Numbered from the stretch's first letter, positions 25,994 to 35,485 are shown. The stretch is 64,000 nt of DNA from CAVSWT01 sp963731745 (GCA_963731745.1 CAVSWT010000014.1:124001-188000); one strand, 5' to 3'. A program made the numbers and translations. Notes: a model not told the origin generated them from the letters alone.

Positions 25994-27235
25994 TTAATTT
26001 AAACTTTTCAGTTTACTAATTAAAAATGTTTTCTCAATGGTATTATCATTTAATTCAATCGCTTTTTCAAGCAGATTTTTCGATAGCTTAAAGTTGCCTA
26101 GTGATTTTTGAATGTCAGCCTGGATGGCGTAGAAAAGATAGTTATTTGAGAATTCCCCATTTTTTTCTAATTCAAGAATTTGTTTTAATGCTTCCTCGGC
26201 GCCGTTAACTTTTTCGACTACTACCAATCTATTTAGCTTTATAATCGGAGATGGATTAATTTCTATAAGCAAATCGTATAGTTTCACTATTGCCTCCCAG
26301 TTTGTCTGCTCAAAGCTCTTCGACGTAGAGTGGATGCTGGCAATTACAGCTTCAATATGATATTCCGAAATATTTGTTCCGCGAGAAGATCTGTTTAAAA
26401 ATTGCAAGCCTTGTTCGATATAATCTCGATTCCAAAGTGCACGATTTTGTTTATCAAGCGTAACTAAATTTCCACTTTCATCAAGACGAGCATCAAATCT
26501 AGAAATATTAAAAAACATCAGTGCCAACAAAGCATTTAATTCAGGGGTATCACACATTTCATTGCTGTGAAGAATCAATGCCATTCTAATTGCTTCATCA
26601 CAAATATCTCTTTTAATTAAGCTTTCCCCATCCGTCGCTTTATAACCTTCATTAAAAATTAAATATATTACTTTTAAAACAACTTCGAGCCTATTTAATA
26701 ATTCTTTTCCTTCCGGGATGATTAATTTGCCAACTTTATTCTTAAATTTTTGTTTTGCTCTGGTTATAGCTTTCTTAACCGCATCTTCCTTTTTCATAAG
26801 CGCATTTGCAATTTCGGATAATCCTAGTCCGCCAATTAATTTTAAGCTAAGCATTATTTGTTCGCCTGGATTTAAGGAAGGATGGCAGCAGGCAAACATT
26901 ATTTTTAATTGATCGTCAGATAAGCTGCTTAGTATATCTTCATCTTTTAAATCAATTTCAGAAAGCATCTTTTTTGTTGATGTTTCTATATCAACCGATT
27001 TATTCTCCCTTCTTAACTGATCAATCAAATAATTTTTAGCTGTTTTGTAAAGCCAGCCTGTTGGATTTTGTGGGATTTCTTTGTAGGCCCAGATACGCAT
27101 GGCTTTTAATAATGCCTCTTGAACAGCATCTTCAATTAATTCAATTCTGTTTGAAGAAAATTTAGCTGTTAAAAGTGATACGATTTTGCCATACTCGTAT
27201 CTAAATAAGTGATCTATCGAATTGTTAATCTCCAA
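25994..27235 (-). CDS. ECF42-type sigma factor with C-terminal TPR-like/DUF6596 domain
   Basis: A 413-residue sigma-70-family protein. Sigma2 is visible at the N-terminus ('HLFRYEYGKIVSLL', 'EDAVQEALLKAMRIWAYKEI', 'LYKTAKNYLIDQLRREN'), sigma4 at about 120-190 ('LSLKLIGGLGLSEIANAL'), then a long C-terminal helical region with DUF6596 character ('EVVLKVIYLIFNEGYKATDG') and TPR-like helices. This architecture and the neighbouring YCII/DGPF gene match the ECF42 group of extracytoplasmic-function sigma factors, which lack a classical anti-sigma and use the C-terminal extension for control. Its targets probably include the nearby DGPF gene. It is 166 bases downstream of that gene. Confidence 0.9.
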   Translation of the reverse strand: MEINNSIDHLFRYEYGKIVSLLTAKFSSNRIELIEDAVQEALLKAMRIWAYKEIPQNPTGWLYKTAKNYLIDQLRRENKSVDIETSTKKMLSEIDLKDEDILSSLSDDQLKIMFACCHPSLNPGEQIMLSLKLIGGLGLSEIANALMKKEDAVKKAITRAKQKFKNKVGKLIIPEGKELLNRLEVVLKVIYLIFNEGYKATDGESLIKRDICDEAIRMALILHSNEMCDTPELNALLALMFFNISRFDARLDESGNLVTLDKQNRALWNRDYIEQGLQFLNRSSRGTNISEYHIEAVIASIHSTSKSFEQTNWEAIVKLYDLLIEINPSPIIKLNRLVVVEKVNGAEEALKQILELEKNGEFSNNYLFYAIQADIQKSLGNFKLSKNLLEKAIELNDNTIEKTFLISKLKSLN

Positions 27236-27401
27236 TGGCAGCCATCTTTAAGGTGATGGGCAAAGATAAGAAATATTTCTTTTTTTGTGTATTATACTTT
27301 TTGGCGGCTACCTTTGTGTTTGGAGATTTTATCTTTTAAATTCTATCCGCTTTTAGGGAACTTTGATTTCATTATACTTTCCTTCGGACAATTAAACTTA
27401 A

Positions 27402-27749
27402 TTAAACATCCATACTTAAAATTTCTCTAACTTCTACTTCTCCATTATTCTGGAAAATTGGACAGCCTTTAGAAATTTCTGCGGCTTCATCAAGGTTATT
27501 AGCGTTTACAATAAGATAGCCTGCCACAATTTCTTTTCCTTCGGCATATGGGCCATCACTAACAATTTTGCCTTTTTTAGTTAACCTTTTGCCATCTTTT
27601 GAAAGTGGTAAGCCGTCAACTAAAATTCCTTTTTGCGTAAGGTCATTCATCCAATTCTTCCATACCTGCATGTTTTCTTGTTTCTCTTTGGGGGTCATTC
27701 TTTCCATTTCTGCTTCGCCGCCTCTAAATAAATACATAAACTTTGTCAT
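27402..27749 (-). CDS. YCII-related (DGPF-domain) protein
   Basis: The 115-residue protein has the YCII/DGPF-family features: 'KFMYLFRGGEAEMERMTPKE' near the start, then 'SDGPYAEGKEIVAGYLIV' (the D-G-P-Y/F segment), then 'EAAEISKGCPIFQNNGEVEV'. DGPF proteins commonly accompany ECF42 sigma factors and are thought to be regulated by them; biochemical role is unknown. Encoded upstream of, and co-directional with, the sigma factor gene. Confidence 0.9.
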   Translation of the reverse strand: MTKFMYLFRGGEAEMERMTPKEKQENMQVWKNWMNDLTQKGILVDGLPLSKDGKRLTKKGKIVSDGPYAEGKEIVAGYLIVNANNLDEAAEISKGCPIFQNNGEVEVREILSMDV

Positions 27750-28063
27750 TTGAAACTCCTTTTTGATTTGTAATGATGTTTAAAAGAAACTTTTAATACT
27801 TTTTTAAGTTTTATCTTGTTTAAATGTATAACGAATAAGTGTAAAATTTGGAGACAAATATTTTAAAATAAATTTATAAAACTTATTAATTATAAGATTC
27901 TTTTGAATCTGATTAATTTGGTATGATTTAAACTATAGTTTTCCCCTTCCGTTGAAATTTAAAATGTATACTTCAATTTTTTCTATTATTTTTAAATAAT
28001 AGAATTTCGGCAAAGAAAGCTAGATATGGTCAATTGAATTAAATATTAAATCGTGTTTTCACA
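27750..28063. other. 314-base gap with one AT-rich inverted repeat
   Basis: I see no gene here. The only structure is a perfect 11-base inverted repeat (ttctattattt / aaataatagaa, 27981-28004) with a 2-base spacer. It lies beyond the end of the barrel-protein gene and well upstream of the YCII gene start, so it could be a weak terminator or an operator for the YCII/ECF unit. No run of T follows on the minus strand. Confidence 0.4.
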
Positions 28064-28594
28064 TTATGGTGAAAACATAAAGCCAACCATAAATTTGAAT
28101 CCTATTTTATCCATACCTAGAGCACCATAATCTAAAGTATATATTGATATTTCAGGTCGGGCAGAAATTTGTATTTGCGGGCCGACAGGGTAAGTAACCA
28201 TTAAACCTATGGGGAAACTTATTGCAAAGTCGTTTTCACTAATTGGGGGCACTTCAAAACTTCCGTAAACGAATCCAATACCCATATATGGAATAAACAT
28301 AAGGTCTGCTGCAGGTACATGAAAACGGGCAACAGAATTTGCTGATATCTGAAATAAATTTCCGCCTGGAGTAAAAGTTATATATTCCCCAAAAGAAAAC
28401 GTGGGTGTAAAAAGATAGCCGCCGTTAAAGCCAATTTCGAAAACGGAATTATCAATAGTTCCGGATAAAATTCCCAATTCTGTTCCAAAGGTATAATTTT
28501 TATTCTGCGCAACTGTTAATCCGGAAAAACTTACACAAAAAAATATTAGCAAAAATAATCTAGCTGGTTTAGTTAACTGTAAAAACGTTCTCAT
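28064..28594 (-). CDS. Outer-membrane beta-barrel protein (porin-like)
   Basis: A 176-residue protein with a signal peptide ending 'SGLTVAQ' and an aromatic-rich, alternating pattern of short strands ('YTFGTELGILSGTIDNSVFE', 'GGYLFTPTFSFGEYITFTP') ending in Phe ('GFKFMVGFMFSP'), which fits a small outer-membrane barrel. I recognise no specific family. It is probably a structural or pore protein. It stands alone between metH and the ECF42 region. Confidence 0.65.
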   Translation of the reverse strand: MRTFLQLTKPARLFLLIFFCVSFSGLTVAQNKNYTFGTELGILSGTIDNSVFEIGFNGGYLFTPTFSFGEYITFTPGGNLFQISANSVARFHVPAADLMFIPYMGIGFVYGSFEVPPISENDFAISFPIGLMVTYPVGPQIQISARPEISIYTLDYGALGMDKIGFKFMVGFMFSP

Positions 28595-28804
28595 TTTTAT
28601 TTCCTATGGTTATAATTTTAGTAAAATATATCCATAAAAAAACTCAACTATGTTTAAATAAATCACAATTAAAAAATTGATGATTAATCAAAACTATATA
28701 GAATTAAATTTGTTTGGATAAACTAAGTCGGGTTTTGACAAGAATAGATTAGTTTATACTACCGGGGAAATTAATATTTAAATATTAAAGAAACGTTTGG
28801 AATG

Positions 28805-30256
28805 TTATTCCCCTTCATCATAATTCAAAATGGGACTTAGCCATTTTTCCATTTCTTCTATACTTAATCCTTTTCTCTTATGATAATCCAGCACCTGATC
28901 TTTTCCAATTTTGCCGACATTAAAATACCTGGATTCTGGATGAGCGAAATATAAACCGCTGACTGAAGCAGCAGGATGCATTGCATAACTTTCTGTTAAT
29001 TTTATTTTTGTGTTTTTTTCAACGTCTAACAAACTAAAAATTATCGGCTTTTCCGTATGATCCGGTTGTGCCGGATAACCAGGCGCGGGACGAATGCCCT
29101 GATAATTTTCTTTTATTAAATCCTCTTTTCCATATTCTTCTTCAGGTGCATATCCCCAATATTTTTTTCGAACTAATTCATGAAGATGCTCGGCAAATGC
29201 CTCTGCAAGCCTATCTGCCAGAGCTTTAGTAAGAATGCTGTTATAATCGTCATGCTCTTTTTCAAATTTATCAACAATCTTTTCGATTCCAATTCCGGCT
29301 GTGACTGCAAAAGCTCCAACATAATCTTTTACGCCACTTTCCTTAGGTGCGATATAATCTGCCAGGGCTAAATTGGGCAAGCCATTTGATTTTTGAGATT
29401 GAGATCTAAGGCTATGCAAAACTCGTTTTACTCCGCTTCTTGAATCATCTGTATAAACTTCAATATCATCATAGCTGATTGTATTGGCTGCAAAAATGCC
29501 CGCCACTCCATTTGCAGTTAAAAGCTTTTTAGAAATAATATCATCAAGCAGCTTATTTGCATCATTAAATAATTTTTTAGCTTCTACGCCATACTTTTCA
29601 TTTTCAAATATCGCAGGATATTTTCCTTTTAATTCCCAGGTTAAAAAGAAAGGAGTCCAATCAATATATTCTCTCAATTTCTCAAGCGGATAATTATTTA
29701 AAATTGTTATTCCAAGTTTTTCGGGTTTTGTAATTTTTATTTTTTGCCAATCTGTTTTAAGTCTATTTTCCCTTGCCTTATCAATACTTAAAAAGTTTTT
29801 TTCGCTTTGTCTTTTTCTATGATTGATCCTGATCTTTTCATATTCTTCTTTTATGTTCGATTCAAATTTTTCTTTAACTTTTTTATCGTCACTTAATAAA
29901 CTGCTTACAACAGGAACGCTTCGAGATGCATCCAATACATGAACCGTTGTTCCCTTATATCCCGGCTGAATTTTTACAGCTGTATGAACCCGTGATGTTG
30001 TTGCGCCGCCAATTAACAATGGAATTTTTATGCCTCTTCGTTCCATTTCTTTTGCAACGTGAACCATCTCATCAAGAGAAGGAGTTATAAGACCGCTTAG
30101 TCCAATCACATCAACTTTTTCATCAATTGCTGTTTGTAAAATTTTATCTGAATTAACCATTACCCCCAAATCGAGTACGTTGTAGTTATTGCAGCCGAGC
30201 ACAACGCCGACAATGTTCTTCCCAATATCATGAACATCGCCTTTTACGGTTGCCAT
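28805..30256 (-). CDS. metH: Methionine synthase, C-terminal part (cobalamin and activation domains)
   Basis: This 483-residue frame starts 'MATVKGDVHDIGKNIVG', the cobalamin-binding D-x-H-x-x-G motif (Asp7-x-His9), continues with 'GLSGLITPSLDEMV' and 'IGGATTSRVHTAVKI', and ends with the reactivation (SAM-binding) domain, including 'WTPFFLTWELKGKYP', 'ENYQGIRPAPGYPA', 'YAMHPAASVSGLYF'. It is exactly the second half of E. coli-type MetH. The split falls at the start of the B12 domain. One lost A in the run at 30262-30265 would join it to the upstream frame, giving about 1244 residues. The TAATG overlap could also allow reinitiation. Confidence 0.9.
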   Translation of the reverse strand: MATVKGDVHDIGKNIVGVVLGCNNYNVLDLGVMVNSDKILQTAIDEKVDVIGLSGLITPSLDEMVHVAKEMERRGIKIPLLIGGATTSRVHTAVKIQPGYKGTTVHVLDASRSVPVVSSLLSDDKKVKEKFESNIKEEYEKIRINHRKRQSEKNFLSIDKARENRLKTDWQKIKITKPEKLGITILNNYPLEKLREYIDWTPFFLTWELKGKYPAIFENEKYGVEAKKLFNDANKLLDDIISKKLLTANGVAGIFAANTISYDDIEVYTDDSRSGVKRVLHSLRSQSQKSNGLPNLALADYIAPKESGVKDYVGAFAVTAGIGIEKIVDKFEKEHDDYNSILTKALADRLAEAFAEHLHELVRKKYWGYAPEEEYGKEDLIKENYQGIRPAPGYPAQPDHTEKPIIFSLLDVEKNTKIKLTESYAMHPAASVSGLYFAHPESRYFNVGKIGKDQVLDYHKRKGLSIEEMEKWLSPILNYDEGE

Positions 30257-32538
30257 TAATATTTTCCTGCCGCGCGAGTATCGTTAGACGCAAGCTTATC
30301 CTGCTCTATAAATGGTATTAAGTATGCGACTGATTTTTTCATTACCCGGGCGCTTTTAACAACTTGCGGTAAAAACATTTTACCAGCGCCAAAAAGATCA
30401 CCTACTATGTTCATTCCATCCATCAAAGGGCCTTCAATCACTTCAATGGGTTTAGGTAATTTCTTTCGAGCTTCTTCGGTATCTTCTTCGATATAATCAA
30501 CAATTCCTTTTACAAGTGCATGCTTTAATCTCTCTTCAACAGTACCATTTCTCCATTCATCTTTTTTAACAGCTTCTTTACCTTTTTGTTTAACCGTCTC
30601 TGCAAAATCAACTAATCTTTCTGTTGCATCTTTTCTTCTGTTTAGAAGAACATCTTCTACCAGCTCTAAAAGATCTTTTGAAATTTCTTCGTAAACTTCA
30701 AGCTGGCCTGCATTTACAATTCCCATATCCAACCCGGCTTTAATGGCGTGAAATAGAAATGCTGAATGCATTGCCTCACGAACTAAATTGTTGCCGCGAA
30801 AGGAAAATGATATGTTACTAATTCCGCCGCTGACTTTAACAAGCGGAAGATTTTGTTTAATCCATCTTGCTGTTTCAATAAAATCAACAGCGTAATTATT
30901 ATGCTCTTCAATCCCTGTTGCAACAGTTAATACGTTTGGATCAAAAATTATATCCTGCGGATTGAAACCAACTTTATTAATTAATATATCATAAGCGCGT
31001 TTGCAAATGTCTATTCTTCTTTGAAAAGTATCACCTTGCCCTTGTTCATCAAAGGCCATCACTACAGTTGCAGCTCCATACATTTTAATTTTTTGGGCGT
31101 GATCAATAAAAACTTCTTCACCTTCCTTTAAACTGATGGAATTGACAATGCTTTTTCCCTGCAGGCATTTTAATCCAGCTTCAATTACAGACCATTTAGA
31201 TGAATCAACCATTATGGGCAGTTTTGCAATATCGGGCTCCGCCTGAAGAAGATTAATATATTTCACCATTGCTTCTTCAGAATTTAACAAGCCTTCATCC
31301 ATGTTTATATCAAGTACTTGAGCGCCGCCTTCTACCTGTCCGCGGGCAACAGCAAGTGCGCCGTCATAATCTCCCGATAAAATCAAATTAGCAAATTTTT
31401 TAGAGCCTGTAATATTTGTGCGTTCACCTATATTAACAAAGTTAGTTTCAGGCCTAATAACAACCGGTTCAAGCCCGCTTAATCTTAAATACGGTTTAAC
31501 TTCAGGCGGTTTCCTGGGAGGATATTTTTTTGTGATTTCTGCAAAATGCTTTATGTGCTCGGGCGTTGTACCGCAACATCCGCCGACGATATTTAAAAGT
31601 CCTTCTTGCGCATACTCTTCCAACACCTTCGTCATTGATTCCGGTGTATCGTCATATTCTCCAAACTCATTCGGCAACCCAGCATTAGGATATAGGCTTG
31701 TGTAAATATTTGCCACTAATGATAAATCATGAATAAACGGCCGCATTTCCGGAGCGCCTAATGAACAATTTACTCCAACACTAAGTAGATTTTCCGCGTG
31801 CGAAACTGAAATCCAAAATGCCTCTATTGTTTGTCCCGATAAAGTTCTTCCACTCATGTCAACCACAGTACCGGAAATCATCAAAGGAATTTGTTTACCT
31901 AGTTTTCTGCTAAGCTCCCCAATGCCGTATATCGCCGCTTTTGCATTAAGGGTATCAAATACAGTTTCGATAAGAAGAATATCCGCTCCACCATCTATCA
32001 AACCATGTGCTTGTTCTTTATAAACTGCACTGATTTGATCAAAAGTAACAGCGCGGAAACCAGGATCGGTTACAGAAGGAGACATTGATAAAGTTTTGTT
32101 TGTAGGCCCAATTGCTCCGGCAACAAATCTTTGTATAGAATTATCTTTCGCATTGTATTCATCAACGCACTCTTTTGCAATTTTTGCTGCTTGAAAATTT
32201 AAATCATAAACTAGATTTTCGGTTTTATAATCTGCTTGCGAAATTCCGTTGCCGTTAAATGTATTAGTTCCGAGTATTTCTGCACCGGATTCTAAAAAAG
32301 CTTTATGAATTTCTTTAACCATTTCAGGTTGAGTAAGACACAAAATATCATTGTTGCCTTTTAAGTCAAACGGATGATTTTTTAATAACTTGCCGCGAAA
32401 ATCTTCTTCAGTTAATCGAAGCTTTTGAATCATTGTGCCGCGCGGCCCATCCAGAAGCATTATTTTTTTTGATAATATATTTTTAAGGGTTTCTAATGTA
32501 TTTATCATGTTTTTATAATTTTTTTTCACTTGATGCAA
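30256..32538 (-). CDS. metH: Methionine synthase, N-terminal part (homocysteine, folate and cap domains)
   Basis: The 760-residue frame holds the homocysteine-binding domain ('LDGPRGTMIQKLRL', 'GVNCSLGA', 'VGGCCGTTPEHIKHF' with the zinc Cys residues), the methyltetrahydrofolate-binding domain ('INIGERTNITGSKKF-like' segment, 'QVLDINMDEG', 'VSGGISNISFSFRGNN') and the helical cap ('GPLMDGMNIVGDLFGAGKMF'). It stops at the boundary of the cobalamin domain: 'AAGKY' then stop, where related proteins read 'AAGKILMATVKGDVHD'. One base added to the A-run there restores the frame. MetH transfers the methyl group from methyltetrahydrofolate to homocysteine via cobalamin. Start may be the second ATG at 'MINTLETLK'. 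Confidence 0.9.
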   Translation of the reverse strand: MHQVKKNYKNMINTLETLKNILSKKIMLLDGPRGTMIQKLRLTEEDFRGKLLKNHPFDLKGNNDILCLTQPEMVKEIHKAFLESGAEILGTNTFNGNGISQADYKTENLVYDLNFQAAKIAKECVDEYNAKDNSIQRFVAGAIGPTNKTLSMSPSVTDPGFRAVTFDQISAVYKEQAHGLIDGGADILLIETVFDTLNAKAAIYGIGELSRKLGKQIPLMISGTVVDMSGRTLSGQTIEAFWISVSHAENLLSVGVNCSLGAPEMRPFIHDLSLVANIYTSLYPNAGLPNEFGEYDDTPESMTKVLEEYAQEGLLNIVGGCCGTTPEHIKHFAEITKKYPPRKPPEVKPYLRLSGLEPVVIRPETNFVNIGERTNITGSKKFANLILSGDYDGALAVARGQVEGGAQVLDINMDEGLLNSEEAMVKYINLLQAEPDIAKLPIMVDSSKWSVIEAGLKCLQGKSIVNSISLKEGEEVFIDHAQKIKMYGAATVVMAFDEQGQGDTFQRRIDICKRAYDILINKVGFNPQDIIFDPNVLTVATGIEEHNNYAVDFIETARWIKQNLPLVKVSGGISNISFSFRGNNLVREAMHSAFLFHAIKAGLDMGIVNAGQLEVYEEISKDLLELVEDVLLNRRKDATERLVDFAETVKQKGKEAVKKDEWRNGTVEERLKHALVKGIVDYIEEDTEEARKKLPKPIEVIEGPLMDGMNIVGDLFGAGKMFLPQVVKSARVMKKSVAYLIPFIEQDKLASNDTRAAGKY

Positions 32539-32602
32539 AGGATTGTAAATATAATTAAATTACATTTTAATAAAAATTAACTTAATCATTCAGAGGATGT
32601 TC

Positions 32603-33574
32603 ATGATTATTGTAACTGGCGGAGCAGGATTTATAGGAAGCGCAATTGTATGGAGATTAAATCAGCTTGGTAAAGAAAATTTAATTATTGTAGATGAACT
32701 TGGATTTGAGGAAAAATGGAAAAACTTAGTTGGATTAAAATTTCAAGACTTCATTCACAAAGATGATTTACTTGAAAAACTTAATACCGGAGTTAAATAT
32801 AAAATTTCTGCAATCATTCATATGGGTGCAAATTCATCAACCACAGAAAAAGATGCAGATCATTTAATGAAAAATAATTTTCAGTATACACAAAAACTTG
32901 CTAAGTATTGTTTTAAAAATAATATAAGATTTGTTTATGCTTCCTCCGCAGCAACTTACGGCGATGGATCTCTCGGATTTAATGATGATGAAAATCAATT
33001 AACAAATTTACGCCCTCTAAACATGTATGGTTATTCGAAAAGTTTATTTGATATTTGGGCGAAGAACCAGGGTTTGTTGGATAAAATTGCAGGATTAAAA
33101 TACTTTAATGTTTACGGCCCCAATGAATATCACAAAGGAGATATGAGAAGCGTTGTAATCAAAGCTTATGAACAAATAAGAGATACTGGTAAAGTAAAGT
33201 TATTTAAATCAGAAAATCCAGACTACAAAGATGGTGAACAAAAAAGAGATTTTGTATATGTTAAAGATGCAGTGGAAATGACGCTCTTCTTTTTAGATAA
33301 TGCCGATAAAAATGGTATATACAATATTGGATCAGGTAATGCACGAACATGGAAAGATCTGGTAACAGCAATCTTCACCGCAATGGAAAAACCGGTTGAA
33401 ATAGAATATATCGATCTTCCCAAAAATTTATCGCAAAAGTACCAATACTTTACCGAAGCAGATTTAACTAAAATTAAAAAAGCCGGTTATTCAAAATCCA
33501 TAAGTTCATTGGAAAATGGAGTAACCGACTATGTAAAAAATTATCTGCTGAAAGAAAATTATTTAGGTTATTAG
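32603..33574 (+). CDS. hldD: ADP-L-glycero-D-manno-heptose 6-epimerase
   Basis: An NAD(P)-binding short-chain epimerase that makes ADP-L-glycero-D-manno-heptose for the LPS inner core. Start 32603 ('MIIVTGGAGF') is preferred over 32597 because AGAGG lies six bases upstream. The Rossmann motif 'GGAGFIGS' is at the N-terminus, and the catalytic S...Y-x3-K is seen in 'YASSAATYG' and 'MYGYSKSLFD'. The segment 'NVYGPNEYHKGDMRSVV' is specific to HldD. Presence of this gene supports a heptose-containing LPS and hence a Gram-negative outer membrane. Confidence 0.9.
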   Translation: MIIVTGGAGFIGSAIVWRLNQLGKENLIIVDELGFEEKWKNLVGLKFQDFIHKDDLLEKLNTGVKYKISAIIHMGANSSTTEKDADHLMKNNFQYTQKLAKYCFKNNIRFVYASSAATYGDGSLGFNDDENQLTNLRPLNMYGYSKSLFDIWAKNQGLLDKIAGLKYFNVYGPNEYHKGDMRSVVIKAYEQIRDTGKVKLFKSENPDYKDGEQKRDFVYVKDAVEMTLFFLDNADKNGIYNIGSGNARTWKDLVTAIFTAMEKPVEIEYIDLPKNLSQKYQYFTEADLTKIKKAGYSKSISSLENGVTDYVKNYLLKENYLGY

Positions 33575-33598
33575 CTTTTAAAATTAGATGGATTCTAA

Positions 33599-33940
33599 TT
33601 AATTATACTGAATCTCGTCTTCATCATCAAAATCATCTTCATCTTCTTCGTCAAAATCAAAGTCGTCATCAAAAATCTCATCTTCGTCTTCAGGCTCTAT
33701 TTCCGAAATGTCATCTTCCTCATCTTCAGTTCCGCCTTCTTCCTCATCAAAATCGTCGTCGTCATCTTCATCATCAAAATCATCATCTTCGTCTTCATAA
33801 TCAGAAACGCTTAAATACATTTCCAAAGTTTCAATATCTTCATGCCCAGTTACCGGTATCCCATTTTCAATACATTCTTCAATTAATTGTTCCTGGGTTT
33901 TAAATACTTTTTCTTTGGAATCATTTGCTAAAGTAATCAT
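33599..33940 (-). CDS. Highly acidic Asp/Glu-rich protein
   Basis: Start chosen at 33940 because AGGAG lies just upstream; an in-frame extension to 33985 lacks such a site. The first 45 residues are an ordinary helical segment ('VFKTQEQLIEECIENGIPV'), then the rest is almost entirely Asp and Glu with some Phe ('DEDDDFDDEDDDDDFDEEEG'). Such acidic tails occur in DNA-mimic proteins, chaperone-like proteins and the delta subunit of RNA polymerase, but no family is recognised. It converges on hldD. Function unknown. Confidence 0.6.
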   Translation of the reverse strand: MITLANDSKEKVFKTQEQLIEECIENGIPVTGHEDIETLEMYLSVSDYEDEDDDFDDEDDDDDFDEEEGGTEDEEDDISEIEPEDEDEIFDDDFDFDEEDEDDFDDEDEIQYN

Positions 33941-34117
33941 TATACTAATTCTCCTATTAAAATCTTTTGTCCTTAAAAATGCCACTTAAATATTTATAAA
34001 ATATTTTAAATAGCCAAATTAAATTTTAATGTTTAAAATAGTTTTAAAATATGGATACGAAAACTTAATTTAGAGTATAATAAGTGTCAATACTATTTAA
34101 AATATTTATGAGTTAAA

Positions 34118-34603
34118 ATGATTCTTGCAACACTTTGTTATGTGATGGACAAAAAAAATGATCTTACATTAATGCTTCATAGAGTTAAAAAGAAGAATGA
34201 TTTTCACGAGGGAAAATGGAATGGGCTCGGCGGAAAATTTGATGAAGGCGAAAGTCCGGAAGAATGTGTTATTAGGGAAGTTAAGGAAGAATCGGGTTTA
34301 ACAATTAAAAACCCCAATCTTCGCGGTTTTATTTCCTTTCCCAATTTTGATGGTAAAAATGATTGGTATGTTTTTATATTTACAGCAGAAAATTATTCTG
34401 GAATATTAGTTGATTCCAATGAAGGAAATTTAGAATGGATTTCAAATAACAAAATATTGGATTTGAATTTATGGGATGGCGACAAGATTTTTCTTAAATG
34501 GGTTTTTGCAGATGGTTCTGCCAAAAACAAAGAGAAATTTTTCAGTGCAAAATTCAATTATGTGAAAGGGAAATTCAAGAATTATTCTGTTAACTTTTAT
34601 TGA
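34118..34603 (+). CDS. NUDIX hydrolase (MutT/8-oxo-dGTP diphosphatase-like)
   Basis: The full NUDIX box is visible: 'GKFDEGESPEECVIREVKEE' followed by 'SGL' (about residues 44-66), matching G-x5-E-x7-R-E-U-x-E-E-x-G-U. The N-terminal 'ILATLCYVMDKKNDLTLMLH' and the 'WNGLGGKFD' segment resemble bacterial MutT-type 8-oxo-dGTP diphosphatases. The length of 161 residues is normal. The expected reaction is hydrolysis of a nucleoside diphosphate linked to another moiety; the true substrate is unproven. Confidence 0.9.
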   Translation: MILATLCYVMDKKNDLTLMLHRVKKKNDFHEGKWNGLGGKFDEGESPEECVIREVKEESGLTIKNPNLRGFISFPNFDGKNDWYVFIFTAENYSGILVDSNEGNLEWISNNKILDLNLWDGDKIFLKWVFADGSAKNKEKFFSAKFNYVKGKFKNYSVNFY

Positions 34604-34678
34604 TTAACTTCAGTATTGTTCAGTTGTATCTAATGACAAAAGACATCAAAATAATATAAATATTCTAATGAGTTTAAA

Positions 34679-35452
34679 ATGGTTTCACAAGTCCAATCAA
34701 ATTTAAACAATGCTGTGTTATTAAAATTATTCGAAACTCCGGTAATGATGTATGAATGGCCCGACGGCGAAGAATTGGCGGAAAAAATAAAAGACTTGGT
34801 TTACAAAAAAATGAATTCATACAAAGGAATCGTTGTTTCAAATGTGGGAGGCTGGCATTCTGAAAAAGGCATTGAAAATACCTGGGATGATGACTGCATA
34901 AAAGAACTTATGCACAAAGTTTATCTTGCTAAAGATGAAGTAATAAGAAGAACAGTTAAAAATCCAACTGAGGAGCATTTTAATAATTGGGAATCTGAAA
35001 CCTGGGCTAATGTGAACTGGAAAAATTCTTTTAATGCTTCGCATGCACATATGGTGAAAGATACTGTTTGGTCAGGAATTTTTTATGTTGAAACCGGAGA
35101 TTCGGATAAAGATTCTTCTTTCGGCGGAAAAACTATTTTTGAAAACCGGAGTTTAATTCCAAAAGAAATCATTAATAATAAAAATCCTTTTGAAAATGAA
35201 TTTGCTGTTGTTCCGAAAAAAGGATTAATGGTTTTATTTCCATCATCTCTACATCATTACGTTGAAAAGTATACAGGTGATAAAAAAAGAATTACTATTG
35301 CTTTTAATTTGAAGCATACAGGTTTCGTTATTCCGGATTACTCAAAAATCGATAGCCATAAAAAAGAAATTTCCTGGATGTGGAAAAATTTCCGCGGCAT
35401 TATGTATTTACAGAGCAAAGTTGTAAGAGGATTTAAGAAACTTTTAAAGTAA
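34679..35452 (+). CDS. Putative 2OG-Fe(II) oxygenase
   Basis: The 257-residue protein resembles the TIGR02466-type putative 2OG-Fe(II) oxygenases. The typical start 'LLKLFETPVMMYEWPDG' and 'VGGWHSEKGI' are followed by 'SHAHMVKDTVWSGIFYVETG' (about 120-139) holding the metal ligands His-x-His region, and by 'FPSSLHHYVEKYTGDKKRIT' (about 181-200) with the distal His and the 2OG-binding Arg. It lies 75 bases after the NUDIX gene on the same strand. The substrate is unknown; homologues are mostly uncharacterised. Confidence 0.75.
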   Translation: MVSQVQSNLNNAVLLKLFETPVMMYEWPDGEELAEKIKDLVYKKMNSYKGIVVSNVGGWHSEKGIENTWDDDCIKELMHKVYLAKDEVIRRTVKNPTEEHFNNWESETWANVNWKNSFNASHAHMVKDTVWSGIFYVETGDSDKDSSFGGKTIFENRSLIPKEIINNKNPFENEFAVVPKKGLMVLFPSSLHHYVEKYTGDKKRITIAFNLKHTGFVIPDYSKIDSHKKEISWMWKNFRGIMYLQSKVVRGFKKLLK

Positions 35453-35485
35453 AATAGAAGGAAGAAACAGTAATGCAATAAATTT

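Noticed and set aside
32539..32602. A cobalamin or SAM riboswitch before metH
   Set aside because: The gap to the divergent hldD gene is about 60 bases, too short, and no conserved riboswitch box is visible.
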